A stretch of 64,000 bases of DNA, from positions 15,364,617-15,428,616 of the forward strand of contig CM042090.1 in assembly GCA_023512835.1 (NCBI GenBank). The letters run 5' to 3'. Positions 50,919-62,722 of this stretch are shown piece by piece (the first letter of the stretch is position 1; each line of letters begins with the position of its first letter). The translations under genes and the position numbers were made by a program. The notes below the pieces were generated by a model. The model was not told the DNA's origin and did no database searches. It saw only the letters and a program-made list of their open reading frames with translations. The DNA is from Taxillus chinensis (Eukaryota > Streptophyta > Magnoliopsida > Santalales > Loranthaceae).

Positions 50919-53900
50919 ATGGAATCTCAGTTCGCTGGTGGCTTCCCCGCATCCGTAGCCGCCGTGAGCGGAGGATCATTCTCGTTTCGGACCGACATAG
51001 ACCACATGCCAGAAGCCCCGCACCGCGTGGCCCACCATCGCAGGGCCCACTCCGAAACCGCCTTCTATCGATTCCCGGACGACATCGGCCTCGACGCCGA
51101 CGCCGACGCCGATTTCAACTTCGCTGCCGCCTTCGAACTCCTCCCGGATTCCGCCGACGGTTGCAGCAGCGGCAACAACGTCGGAAGCGGAAACACCGCG
51201 GCCGCCGCTGCGGTCGATTCTTCCGCGAGCGGCTCCGACGTCGGACTGGGGAAGGCCAAGCTGCAGCGACATATCAGGAGCCTGTCCGTGGACAATGATT
51301 TCTTCGAGGGTTTGGTGGCCGCGTCCAACAGCGGCGGCACCTGCGCCGCCGCTGATGACGGAGCTCAGCCGGTGCAGAAAAGGGGTTCGCAGCATCGGCA
51401 TAGCTTATCGATGGACGGAGTGACGACGTCGTTTGAGGCGGAATCGACGATGATGATGATGATGGACGGCGAGAAGAAGGCCTCTGCTTCTAACAGACTC
51501 GCCGAGCTTGCCTTGATTGATCCCAAGAGAGCCAAGAGGTTTTCTACGTTGACTTTTGTTTTTTGGGTTCTTTTTCTTGCAGCTGATTACTGATTGATTA
51601 TTACGTGCAATTTGCTTCATATATACGTTATTTTATTTTATTATTTTTTTGAGTTCATTTTTAGGTTTTAGCTCAATGATTCAATTTTGCTGTTCTAGGA
51701 TGTCATATTACTGTCACCTCGAGCTGTTGTGCTTATTTCGATCGTCTTTGGTTTCTTTATGGATGGTTCATTAATGTTTCCGCAATTTATGTTTGACATG
51801 TTTTGGTTAGTTACGTTTTGTAATTTTGAGAGAAGCATTGGCTACATTTGATATGGCAGGATTCTTGCAAATAGACAATCAGCTGCGCGCTCCAAGGAGC
51901 GGAAAGTACGCTATACTAGTGAGCTGGAGAGGAAGGTGCAGACACTTCAGACGGAAGCAACTACTCTCTCTGCACAAGTCACCATGTTGCAGGTATTAAA
52001 AAAAAATCGTTGCACTTTGCGTACAACACAAAGTAAACAAACATACCTTGTACCCTGTCCCGACTCCCGACAGAGTCCTCTGTCCCTGATATTTCAAAAC
52101 CATGGGTTTCTAAGCTATTTATATACATCGGTCTTCAACTGTGACTCACGGCCCATCGTACCCTTAAGTGAGTGATCATTGCTTATCCTTGCTGATGTAC
52201 CCTGTGGCCCCCTTGACTGAAACCAGTTTTGTTTCTTCTGACGCAGGGAAGGGAAAGAGAAGGTCACGACTTCCGCTGTTTCCCTAGTTGAGAATTCAAA
52301 TTAAGCAAAGAAATTAAAAGTTCCGTTTTAGTCCAACCCAAAGGCCATTTTTAAATGAGCCAGCTTGGTTACAAGGTCAACCCAAGAAAATAACAACAGC
52401 AACCCAAGAAATTAGGAAGAAATTTATCATATCCTATTGTTGAGACTTATTCAAATTAAATAAAAACAAACTAAGCCAAATAAAAAAGCACGTCCTCGGC
52501 ATGGTATTGAAACAGGTTTGCAATGTTGAAAGTCTTGGAAATTCCCATGGAGTCTAGAAGATCTACTATATAGGCATTATCATTGATTTTTTGTAAAATC
52601 TGATATGAGAACTGTTCTTTGCACAAAAAAACCATTACCGAATCCCCTACTTGAAACACCTTGTGATGCTTATGCTTATTTATAGCAGCCGTGTATTTTG
52701 CGTTAGTGTCCTCTAATTGCTGTCGCACTTCATCATGCACGGAATGGGCTTGTTTAGCCATTTGTTCTGTAGCAACACTTAAGCCTAGTCCCTTGGGTAG
52801 CTGGGCTAAATCGACCGTATGATTTGGTGGGGACGTGTAGACCACGGAAAAGGGGTCTTCCTCGTTGCACTATGGACTGGGCTTGTTTTGGGTTACCTCC
52901 ACAAATGCTACGAACCAAATTACCCAAAAATCGGTTTGTTACCTCCATTTGCCATCGATTTGTGGGTTTGTAGTGGTGCTATGATTCAAGGAGGTCTAGA
53001 ACTTCTTTCACAAAGTTACCCAAAAATGACTAAGAAACTTCGTGTCACGGTCAGAGGTAAATAACTGTGGTACTCCATGAAGTTGTACCACTTCCCTGAA
53101 AAACAGTTTGGCTATGTGTGATGCATTTGAGGTCTTCCGGCATGAAGTTCTCACAACTCCCGCTATCCACAATTAGATCACAAGCTTTTCGACTTATAGT
53201 GCAACATGAACAGAAAATATTATTTCACTGGTTAGGCTTATCTTGCCTAGGAGAATACATCACACGTTGCACTACACAACTAACCTGCTCACCCTTATCT
53301 GCTGCTACTTCTGCCCTATCATACAAGTCACCTTCTTCTTCATCTTCAATAGTAACTGGGTCTTTGCCCTCTTCCTCCACCCAATTTACTGGCCTTGAGC
53401 ATTCTGGGCAGGCATTAGAGAGATGTCATGGTTTCCTACACCTGTAACACATTCCCGAGACAGTCTTAGTATAGGGAGTTGGGTGTGAATTAGTCCTGGT
53501 GGTGTTCTTGTTGTTGGGAACTGTGGTTGTATCCTTGTAACTTTTGTTGCCTCTTTCTTTTGACTGGGTTGTTGGTCTAGTTGGTGGATTCTCTATTTCT
53601 CTATTAGTAAATGATGAATCAATGTTGCTCCTTCGGTAACCTGCCGTACCCTTTCTTTGTTCCAACAATTAAGCCTTCAATGCTAAATTTTGTGTATTGT
53701 CCACACTCCAAATTACTTGCAGCTCGATCTTGTCTCGAAGAGATGCTTTTAATCCGTTTAGATACTTGGCTACACATTGCCCCTCGGTCTCACTTATAGG
53801 TGCCTTCCCCTGCCATTATCGATTTTTTTGTAACTGATCCCACTATACTTGCAGTCCTCCCTTCAATCCGAAGACCACGAATCTCACCGCCTTTTTATTA

Positions 53901-56900
53901 GGTATCTCCATCATCTCGAAAAATCATTCTACCTCAGTAGTCCAATCGAGAAAATATTTTATATGCAAGTTTCCTTTGAAATTGGGTAGCTTTGCTTTCA
54001 ATCGATAGTCATCTTATTCCTTTCGTCGTTGCATGGGTTGTGCAAATCTGATTCCCTCGTTATCTTCTTCTTTAGAGTCATCATCGCTATCGAGTTGATG
54101 GCGAGGTGACTGATTACGTCTTCCATCTGCAGGTTGGCTCAGGGCAAGTCCTTCGGCACGAACTCTGTTAGCTTGCGGACGGTTATGAGGTGTGTCTCAA
54201 TGAGTAGGTCACGAATCTGTGCAAACTGCTGCTGCATCTCTTTCACTGCTGCTCACAAACCTACTACCCCATGATCACCATCAATAGGGTTTCCGCCTTC
54301 CACTCCGCGAGTTGCCATTGAGATCGGAAAATCCGTGCTCTAGTACCAATTGACGCAAGAAAGGAAAAGAGAAGGTCATGAGTGCCTTCGTTTCCAGGTG
54401 GAATCCACTAGTTGAGAATTCAAATTAAGCAAAGAAATTAAAAGTTCCGTTTTATTCCAACCCAGAGGCCATTCGTAAATGAGCCAGCTCAGTTACAACT
54501 TACAACATCAACCCAAGAAAATAACAACAACAACCCAAGAAATTAGAAAGGAATTTATCACATCCTATTGTTGAGACTTATTCAAATTAAATAAAAACAA
54601 ACTAAGCCAAATAAAAACAAATCCACTGAGAGATTAGGAAGATTGGGTCACGTTCCTTTAAACTTGGGGTGCTCCTGTTTCGCAAGGAATGAGTCAGCAA
54701 TCTGTTCTCTGTCATCTTTCCATAGGAAAAATTTTTATTGAAGGCTTAGAACTGTAATTCTGTAGTCTACTTATGGATATCTGCAATTGATTGCGCCTTC
54801 CTTGCCATGTTTTTGCATATGGATCAGTTATCCTCACCCATTATGGCATCTGAGCATTTTTACACCATTGCATGCCACATATACCCTGTGTCTAGAAAAT
54901 TCACCTGACAAGAAATATGATTCTTAATTGTAGAATGCAATTTGATTTCCTTTTTATGATTTCGCTTTTCTCTTGTTAAAAATGAAAAAGAGTTGGAGTC
55001 CTCTCTTAACTTTTGTGCTGGTTAGGTAGTCATGTGTTAATTGATGGTAAAAAATTAAATGTTTATGTTAGGTAGATTTTAATTGCAACTTTCAATTTTC
55101 GTTTTTCTTTATATGCATGTGTGTTTATATTCTTTCTTCTCTTGATTTTCTTTTTTCTTTTTGTTTTTTAGTGTTGATATTGAACAGATGCCCAATTTTT
55201 CTTTCTTTTATTTTGTCTTTTATCAGAAAAGGTGGTGATGCAGTGCTAAGGCATTGCAGAACAGGCCTTTAGAATCTAAAATGCCCTGAAAATTTAGGAA
55301 TCTTATATTTTTCTTTTTGAGCTGCTTCCAAAGAATTTACAGTAATAATAATAATAATAAAGAAAATAAAATAAAAGACTCATTTCCTTTTCAGTTATAG
55401 GGTATCGGATAGATTTCTAGGGGGTTTTACCTTCCTTAGAGTCCCTTTCCCCTTAAAGTCATTGTCTAGTAATCCAGCACATCATTGGCTGGTTTATTTC
55501 TCGGTTCCTTTGTACACTGTTGGTTACTTTACTGCTTTTCTATGAGTTCAAATATGTCCCAGTGTCGGTAAATTCTGCTTTACAAGAAATATTTGAACTT
55601 GCGTAAGTTATTTGAAGGGTTATGAACCTTTTGAACCTAGAAATTATTGAAGAGACCACTTTTTTTTCTCTTAGATTTAACATTTAAAATTACATCATAT
55701 GCCTTGATGAAGAGTTAGCAAACACCATGATAAGTTCTTGATGAATAGTTAAGTTCTAAGTGCCTTGAGGAGAAGAAAGAAATAGCAAATGAACTGGTTG
55801 ACATATTTATTCTTAGACCAGTGGCTGGACCTCACTGTTTCTTCCTCCTAATTCTTCTGTTCACTAGAATAGCCCTGTGCTTTTCCAAAGATAGGTTACA
55901 GCACAAATACTCGAGACTAGCCATTTACCCTTTCCCGTTGAAGGATCAATTGACTTTGGCATTTATAGTAAATGATAGAAAAACTGAGACAGGCAACATT
56001 TTGTAGCTTTTGTCCATGACCATGTCTATGTGATGAAGGTAGTTGTTTGCCTTTTATCAGCCCAAATGAAATCTAACACTGAACGACAGAGGTGTCACGA
56101 GCAGGAAGGGTGAAGCTTCTATAATAGTTTTATTGAATATGCTACTCCATTAGTCCATTTCCATTTTTTGTTTACTTCGTGGATGATAACTTGCATGGTT
56201 CAAACTTCTACAAGTCTGCAATATTTCACTGTGCGACTTTTCACTGGAGAGTGGATTGCTTTTCATTTTTGCTAGTAGTTCCTTTTCCAGGTCATGCTCG
56301 TATCCAACTCCATCCCGAAAATGTTATTGGTTTTGATGTTTTGTGATGTAGTCTCGTCAAAATTTGTTCTGTGATTCAAATAATGGGCAAATAATGGATT
56401 GGAATTGGTCGAGTTTCAGTACAGTCATTCACAACACAAAAATCTGGTTTTGATGCTGATGGTAGTGGTGATTGTAGTTTTAATTCCAATATTAATGTTG
56501 AACACATTCAAAAATTACTCATTGGATATGAAATTTGTGCACGAGTTAATAACACTGATATATAATTACTTCTCACAGTTTTCTAACTTTAAAAAAAAAA
56601 AAAAAACGTTTTAGAGTAGGTAAAATTTCGTCAAAACTCTACACCTAGTTCATAGATGTGATGGTAACAAGATGTTTATTGTTTTAATTTATTATGCATT
56701 AAAACGATCATACATGCTATCATCATTTTATGGATTGTACATTCTACAGAGGCACGTTGTCCTTTGTATTTCTCGTTGTATCCCTGTTGGAGCCTGAAAT
56801 ATCTAGCATTTTCCCTTCTACTGATTACAGTCCACAGGGTTGTGTTTGCACTTTGCAGTTATGACAGCAAGGAGGAAATAAAAAATGAAAAACTCTGGAA

Positions 56901-57560
56901 ACCAGCACTCATGTATATGCATTTTTTTACTGTGTTGCAGAGGGATGCAACTGGATTGAGTAGTGAGAATAAGGAACTTCTAATGCGGTTACAGGCTTTG
57001 GAGCAACAAGCGCATCTTAGAGACGGTAATGACAAACTTATTTAAATGAATGAATGGTATAAAAATGAGCTGATCTACAAAACACACACAAAGAAATGTT
57101 TAGATTGAAATCATGAAATAATAGTGCAGCATTTAATGCTTAGAGTGAAGTCGTGAATGAAGTTGGATTATGTTTAATGGGATCATTTTACCTATTCAAC
57201 TTCAATAGGACTGGCCTTCTGCACGCCTCCTGTTAAAGAATTACTGCTTGCAGTTACTCAGCATTGCTTTTTCTGTAATGCCTTATTCGAAGTTCCCAAA
57301 TTCTAAACCATTCTCATAAATTGCTGTCTGCAGCCCTGAATGAAGCTTTGAGGGAAGAAGTGCAGCGGCTAAAAATAGCAACCGGTGAAGCCTCATCCAT
57401 CAATAGTGGCAATTTCAACAGATCGCTGCCTCCTCAGTATTCCTCCAATCCTCAGCCACAGTCTTACTTCGGTGGCCACAAGCAGCAGCAGCTTCCCACG
57501 GTTCATTCATTACCAACCACAACAAGAACCACAACGGGCACCCCCAATCTAGCTTCTTGA
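50919..57560 (+). CDS. VIP1: VIP1-like bZIP transcription factor (group I)
   Basis: Group I plant bZIP factor. Arabidopsis VIP1 shuttles from cytoplasm to nucleus under osmotic or mechanical stress, is held by 14-3-3 proteins, and binds AGCTGT/G-type elements. Coding exons are 50919-51538, 51860-51992, 56941-57025 and 57334-57560, giving 354 aa. The N-terminus has [11 protein letters not shown] and the phosphorylatable HRRAHS (Ser45) and HIRSLS (Ser123) motifs. [15 protein letters not shown] leads into the basic region [12 protein letters not shown] (211-222), where Lys219 takes the place of the usual Arg, as in group I. The leucine zipper spans exons 2-4 ([23 protein letters not shown] onward, to [11 protein letters not shown]). 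The C-tail is Gln/Pro/Thr-rich. The upstream ATG at 50835 was rejected because family similarity begins just after 50919. Intron 2 (4948 nt) carries a retroelement. In Arabidopsis VIP1 is adjacent to SDC; here they are 30 kb apart. Orthology is inferred. Confidence 0.92.
52239..52490 (-). repeat. 3' LTR of the intronic gypsy relic
   Basis: This is the left copy on the plus strand. It is bounded by TGACGCAGG and TAAAAAAGCA, with a purine-rich tract on the element strand (GAGGACG) next to it. It differs from the other LTR by several substitutions and small indels. Confidence 0.75.
54351..54619 (-). repeat. 5' LTR of the intronic gypsy relic
   Basis: This is the right copy on the plus strand, 17 bases longer than its partner, mainly because of an extra segment near 54380-54410. 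It adjoins the primer-binding-like site. Confidence 0.75.
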
Positions 57561-59245
57561 ACTTCAACAATCAGAGGCTATGAAATGGAATTTGGCTATA
57601 TCTTCGTTGTAGCTTTAGGCTGCTATAACATCTTGTACATGTGTACATATGCGTGCGTACTGTATACTCATGAGTAGAGGAAGTAGTCCGTGTCGCTCAT
57701 ATTATCAGTTGTATTAATTACATATTATCGGTTGTGTTGCATCTAGGATTGAATGTTTAGATGGTAATGATTTGTAATGGGTTAAAATTTCTGTATGAAA
57801 TGAATGAGCTTGTTTTTGTTCCCTGTCATTGAATGCTTAATGTTTCTTTTATGCTGGAAGATAGAATTATGTTTTTCTGATATGGACTTGTGTGACGGTT
57901 CACTTTCCACTGCCTCCCTTTTGTTTGTTTTTATTCCGCAATTAATTTTTTTAAGGAGAGGATAATATGTTGGCAGTATGTATCTGGATTGATAATGTTT
58001 TCCTCAATTATTTATTCAAGTTTTGATTATTTATTTATAATAAAAGTTGTACTTTTGATTCTTTTCGGATATATTCTTAGTTTTAGTTTTTGAAGTGGGT
58101 TATAATTGTTGTTACAAAATGTATTTGAGATGAACGAGGGGATTGTAAGTTACAGCCACACGTGAAAAGTCACCGGGAAGGTTTATTCGTTATTGTAATA
58201 ATTTGTGTTTGAGGAGTTGAGAGTTAACCTTGGAATAGTTATCATTTTAAAATTATGATAGGCTCACATTGAATATATTATTTTTAAAAATGATATACCC
58301 AATTAGGTGCATCACATCAAATATAATAGCATCTATTGTTCTTTTTCTCTATTTTCTCTATTGTTATTTTATAAAATATACAGTGAGATCTTTCTCCATT
58401 TTTATTCTTATATAATAAGATAATGTTTTTGAAATAATTATCTATTATTTTTTTCTCTCTATTATTTCTCATTATGCTTTGAATTTATAAATAATTATCA
58501 TAATTAATGTACAATGGATATATTTTAAAAAATAGAGATATGATTTGTAGATAAACAGTAAATCTCCAAATATGGAGATTTACTTTAGCAACTCTATTTT
58601 TAAATTCTAAATTTTAAAGTTTAAAGGTGATGTAGAGTAGTTTTTAGCTAAAATTTAAAACTTTTCTTCAAATTTTAAAGAAAAACATATATTTGGAGGA
58701 GCTGATATGGATGCTCTAACCTATATATTTATAATTAAGAATATTTATATTGATTTTTTTAAATTTTTATTTTTTTTTAAAAATAGGGTAATTTTTTATT
58801 TTTCCAAAATATGCTCACAATTCCTAAAATAGAATTTAAAAATAGAAATTAAATAGTAATTTTTTATATTTAAAGATTTATTATTTATTTATCAAAAAAT
58901 ATTTCCAACCTTTTATATTTTGTTTCACATATATATTTTTGAATCACTACGGAGAGAGAGAGAAATAATAAAGAACGTATATAAAAATATTATTTTAATA
59001 AAATAAAAAAAATTTATAGGAAAGGAGATGATATGCAGACATTTTGATATCAGCCACCAAACGCGACGTTTTGGCGGTGACGATGTGGGTGCGACCGGGA
59101 TCGTACCCTCCTCCATCTCGCACACGGATCCGTCGCGGTCACGGGATCCGAATTCTGAAAACACACACCCACGCGCACACGCCCTGATCCCAAAAAAATC
59201 GGGGAAACGAGGCCCGGGCCTCTACACAAACAAAAGAAGAAGGAA
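57561..59245. other. 3' region of the bZIP gene, intergenic DNA and SEC5 upstream region
   Basis: The 3' UTR of the bZIP gene probably covers the first 250-300 bases. From 58230 to 59000 the sequence is AT-rich with two similar ATGGAGATTTACTTTAGC / TTTGGAGGAGCTGATATGGATGC phrases typical of small DNA-transposon debris. The last 240 bases (59010-59245) are GC-richer and hold the promoter and 5' leader of SEC5. Confidence 0.45.
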
Positions 59246-62200
59246 ATGTCTAACAGCGACAGTGAAGACCTGGACGAGGACGAGCTTCTCCAGATCGCGC
59301 TCAGAGAGCAATCCCAGCGCGATCTCAGCTACCAGAAGGGACGCCCACTGAAGCCCGTCGCCAATCTGATCCAGAAGCCCTCTCCTTCGCCGTCTTCTTC
59401 GCTGCCACCACCGCTGCCGCAGCAGAAGCAGCCTAGATTCTCTAACGATTCGCAGCACCAGAGAAACCCTATGCCGAAGCAGCCGCTGCCGCCGCAGCAG
59501 CACCAGCAGCGGAGGATCATGGAGGACGACGATGACTCCGAGGTGGAGTTGCTCAGCATTTCGTCCGGGGACGAGGATTCGTCGTCCAAGGATCCTAGGG
59601 CTGTCGCCAAGGGAAGGGTCTCGAAGAGGGACGAGGGGAGCTGGGACGGGGGCGAGCCGGATTGCTGGAAGCGAGTCGATGAATCCGAGGTTGTTTGTGG
59701 TTAACTTATTATTATTGTTGTTGTTTTTATTATTAGAAGTTGTTTATTGAGCTTGATCGAATGTCAATTATTTAGTGAGCTAGGCCTGAATTCTGTTACC
59801 ATTAGGATTTTCACCTCCGTCTTCATTTAGCACGTCAAACCTAGTTGCTGTACTTTTATAAGCTGCAGAAACTGATTAGTGTGGGTGGTGTACGTGTCCA
59901 TCTTTCTGTAATCCCTGCTGTTTTGTTTTGTTTTTTTTGGCTTCTTCTGCTAACAACAAACCTTTCCAATGTTCAAGGCAATATGGTAGGCTACAAAGAA
60001 AGAAATATTATTAGTCTAAGAGCTTTACTTTTAAATTTTAATTTCTCTTGGAATCTAATTCTTTGCTCTTCATTTGGTAGTCATCTAATGTTTCGAGAAT
60101 GTTTCCTTCAGTCTATGTCTTTATTTATCTTCAAGTGTTAATGAACGAAAATTTCATCTTCTTCTCTGACAGCTTGGGCGAAGGGTACGGGAGATGCGAG
60201 AGATGCGGGCAGTGCCTGTGGCCCCAAAGTTCGAGCACAAAAAATCTGTGATGGTTATAAAAGGGCTTAACACTTTACAGTCCTTTCCTCGTGGTATGGA
60301 ATGTGTGGATCCACTAGGATTGGGGTAACTTTCTTTCCTTGCATATAATATATATAGGCGAAGAAAGTATATATACTGATAATTTTAGTGATTAGGACAA
60401 CATGCTTCTGCCTTTTGTTTCAGGTAGAAAATCCCAAATATATGTATATATATATATATTAATAAGAAAATATTTTAGATTGGATGGAGGTGGTAATAAA
60501 GGATATGAAATTATTATATTTGGAAGAAAGATTCATTTATTGAATTAAATATAAACTTTTTGCCTATCTTGGTTCATATAGACGATCCCATATTATTGGG
60601 ATTAGGGTCGTTTAGTTTGGTTTGTTTTAAGAGGATATTTTAGCTCTTATAAAAAAAAAAAAAAGAGAGAGAGGATATTTTAGCTAAGTAGTCAAGAAGA
60701 GATGCCGGTCTGGTTTTTTGCTTAACTCCTTTGTAAAATGTTTTGTATTCTTCTTGATTTGTAATTTGCTTTCCTAGTATTATCCTTTCTACTAGTGACT
60801 TTTGGGTGTTTTATTTTGGCAGAATAATTGACAATAAAACTTTAAGGTTGATCACTGATGCATCTGAGAGCTCGCCCTCAAAGTCAGAAAGAGATTATCA
60901 AGATGGAAGCCTTCGGGGTTGGTCTCTTTCCTATTTCTTATACAACTTATTATGTGTCAAAAAATATATTTTATGCGTTCAATCTCTACCCACTTGGAAG
61001 AAACTAGATTTAGTGGTGGTATTGATGATAGTGAAGTGAAGTGATGACATTGATAGTGATCTCATGACAGAGCAGTTAACTATGATGGATACTCTATGTT
61101 TATGAAGCTGGAACCTGGAGATACACCCTATCAATGTCATAATATTTAGGGAGTGTCACAATCATCTGTGGTGTTTGTTCTTCTACTGAGAAGAATGAAT
61201 CTGCACATATCATTTATGGGGGCAAGACATGCCCATGCCCTTCGAGGGTCACAATTTTGATCTTGATTGCATTTTTTTGGAGGTTCTTCATTTCTTGGGC
61301 TAAAGTTTTCTGGAAAGTACTATGGGTTCATCAAACTATGGTGCCATCCAGTGTTGAATGTGAATCCACAAAATTGGAGTTTTCAAAGTATGTGCTGGAG
61401 AGGTCTTTTGGCATCTTGTAGTTTGTTATGCAGTACATTACTACAAAAATTTGAATAGAAAGTGTCATTGAGCTCATTACCAAAACAGATACGGTAATAT
61501 GGTATGACTAATCCCTAATAGTGTGATGTTTTGACCCCTCTATGTTGCAGCTGTTTTCCCTGTATCCTTTCTTCTTCGTCCATTTTTTTAATGATTCATA
61601 TCTTCAAATATAATTGTGCTATGTGCTTCCAGTTTTTCTGTTTGTTTATCAACATGGCTATCGAATTTTGTAATTTTTTTTTTAATAAAATTCCATGTGA
61701 AAATTTATATTTAGATTATTGGCAATGATAATAACTCAGTAGTGCCATCTTGTCTTGGGGCATGTCATGGCTGACAACACTTTTTTAATTCTTTCAGAGA
61801 AGTTGATGTATTTCTCTGAAAGGTTTGACCCCAAGCTTTTTCTGTCTCGAGTACATCACGATACAACTGCAGCAGATCTGGAAGCTGGTGCTCTTGCTTT
61901 GAAAACGGATCTCAAAGGGCGGACCCAGCAGAAGAAACAATTGGTGAAAGAAAATTTTGATTGCTTTGTCTCCTGCAAAACCACCATCGATGGTATCTCA
62001 CTTTCTCAAATGTGTTCTATTATCTTATATTGTTGCGAGTCATTCTCTCTTGCTCGAGATTGCTTGTGTGAATGTTGTTAGAAAATAGTTGTGGTGGCAG
62101 GTTTTGCATTTATGATTATCAGTTGTAAAAGCATTGATTCTTGTGCAGACATTGAATCAAAGTTGAGGCGAATTGAAGAGGACCCTGAAGGGGCAGGAAC

Positions 62201-62722
62201 TCATCATCTGTTCAATTCTATTCAAGGCGTCAGTTCCCTTGCTAATCGAGCTTTCCAGCCTTTATTTGAGAGGCAGGTTGGTAAGATCCAGATTTTGAAT
62301 AAGTTATAATGTTGAAGCTTTTTGAAAGTTCACCAAAGAAGTTTGAATTTTTCTTCCATTACATACTGTAGACTCAAGCTGAGAAGATTAGATCTGTCCA
62401 AGGAATGCTTCAGAGATTCCGAACACTATTTAACTTGCCAAGCACAATTCGTGGAAGTATTAGTAAAGGAGAATATGATTTAGCTGTTCGGGAGTACAGA
62501 AAAGCAAAATCAATTGAGCTGCCATCACATGTAAGCATAAATTCAAGTTTCATGTTTACCTAATAGTCCAGTTACATCATTGCAAGAATGAGAGTCTTGA
62601 TAGGAGGTCTATGCCAGGTGGGAATACTGAAACGTGTTCTTGAGGAGGTTGAAAAAGTAATGCATGAGTTCAAAGGCACACTCTATAAGTCTATGGAAGA
62701 TCCCCAAATCGACCTCACAACT
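59246..62722 (+). CDS. SEC5: Exocyst complex component SEC5 (3' end beyond window)
   Basis: Subunit of the octameric exocyst that tethers secretory vesicles to the plasma membrane (polar growth, cell plate, defence secretion). Exons visible are 59246-59689, 60173-60324, 60823-60917, 61798-61992, 62149-62276, 62372-62530 and 62618-62722, giving 426 codons in phase. The N-terminus is acidic (DSEDLDEDELLQIALREQSQ), then Pro/Gln-rich, then SEVELLSISSGDED and WDGGEPDCWKRV. The conserved core follows: RGMECVDPLGLGIIDNKTLR, FDPKLFLSRVHHDTTAADLE, NFDCFVSCKTTID, then AQAEKIRSVQGMLQRFR-like sequence across the exon 5/6 junction and EYDLAVREYRKAKSIELPSH. Full plant SEC5 is about 1,100 aa, so more than half lies to the right. 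The donor of exon 1 (GTTGTT) is weak but phase and homology support it. Confidence 0.93.

Larger units (their letters stand above)
52239..54619 (-). mobile_element. Degenerate Ty3/gypsy retrotransposon inside bZIP intron 2
   Basis: Two LTR-like direct repeats, 52239-52490 and 54351-54619, start TGACGCA and end CA on the plus strand; they share long near-identical stretches such as GAGAATTCAAATTAAGCAAA. The element reads on the minus strand. A primer-binding-like TTGGTACTAGAGC follows the right LTR (about 54338-54350), then a gag-like start MATRGVEGG (ATG at 54318). A zinc knuckle lies near 53430-53460, and an integrase core at 53090-52870 shows [18 protein letters not shown] and then [21 protein letters not shown]. 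An integrase C-terminal frame occupies 52845-52471. Protease, RT and RNase H are missing. Internal length is only 1.86 kb and there are many stops, so it is inactive. No clear target duplication was found. Confidence 0.85.

Noticed and set aside
50976..51401. Minus-strand frames over bZIP exon 1
   Set aside because: GC-rich antisense shadows of Ala/Asp codons.
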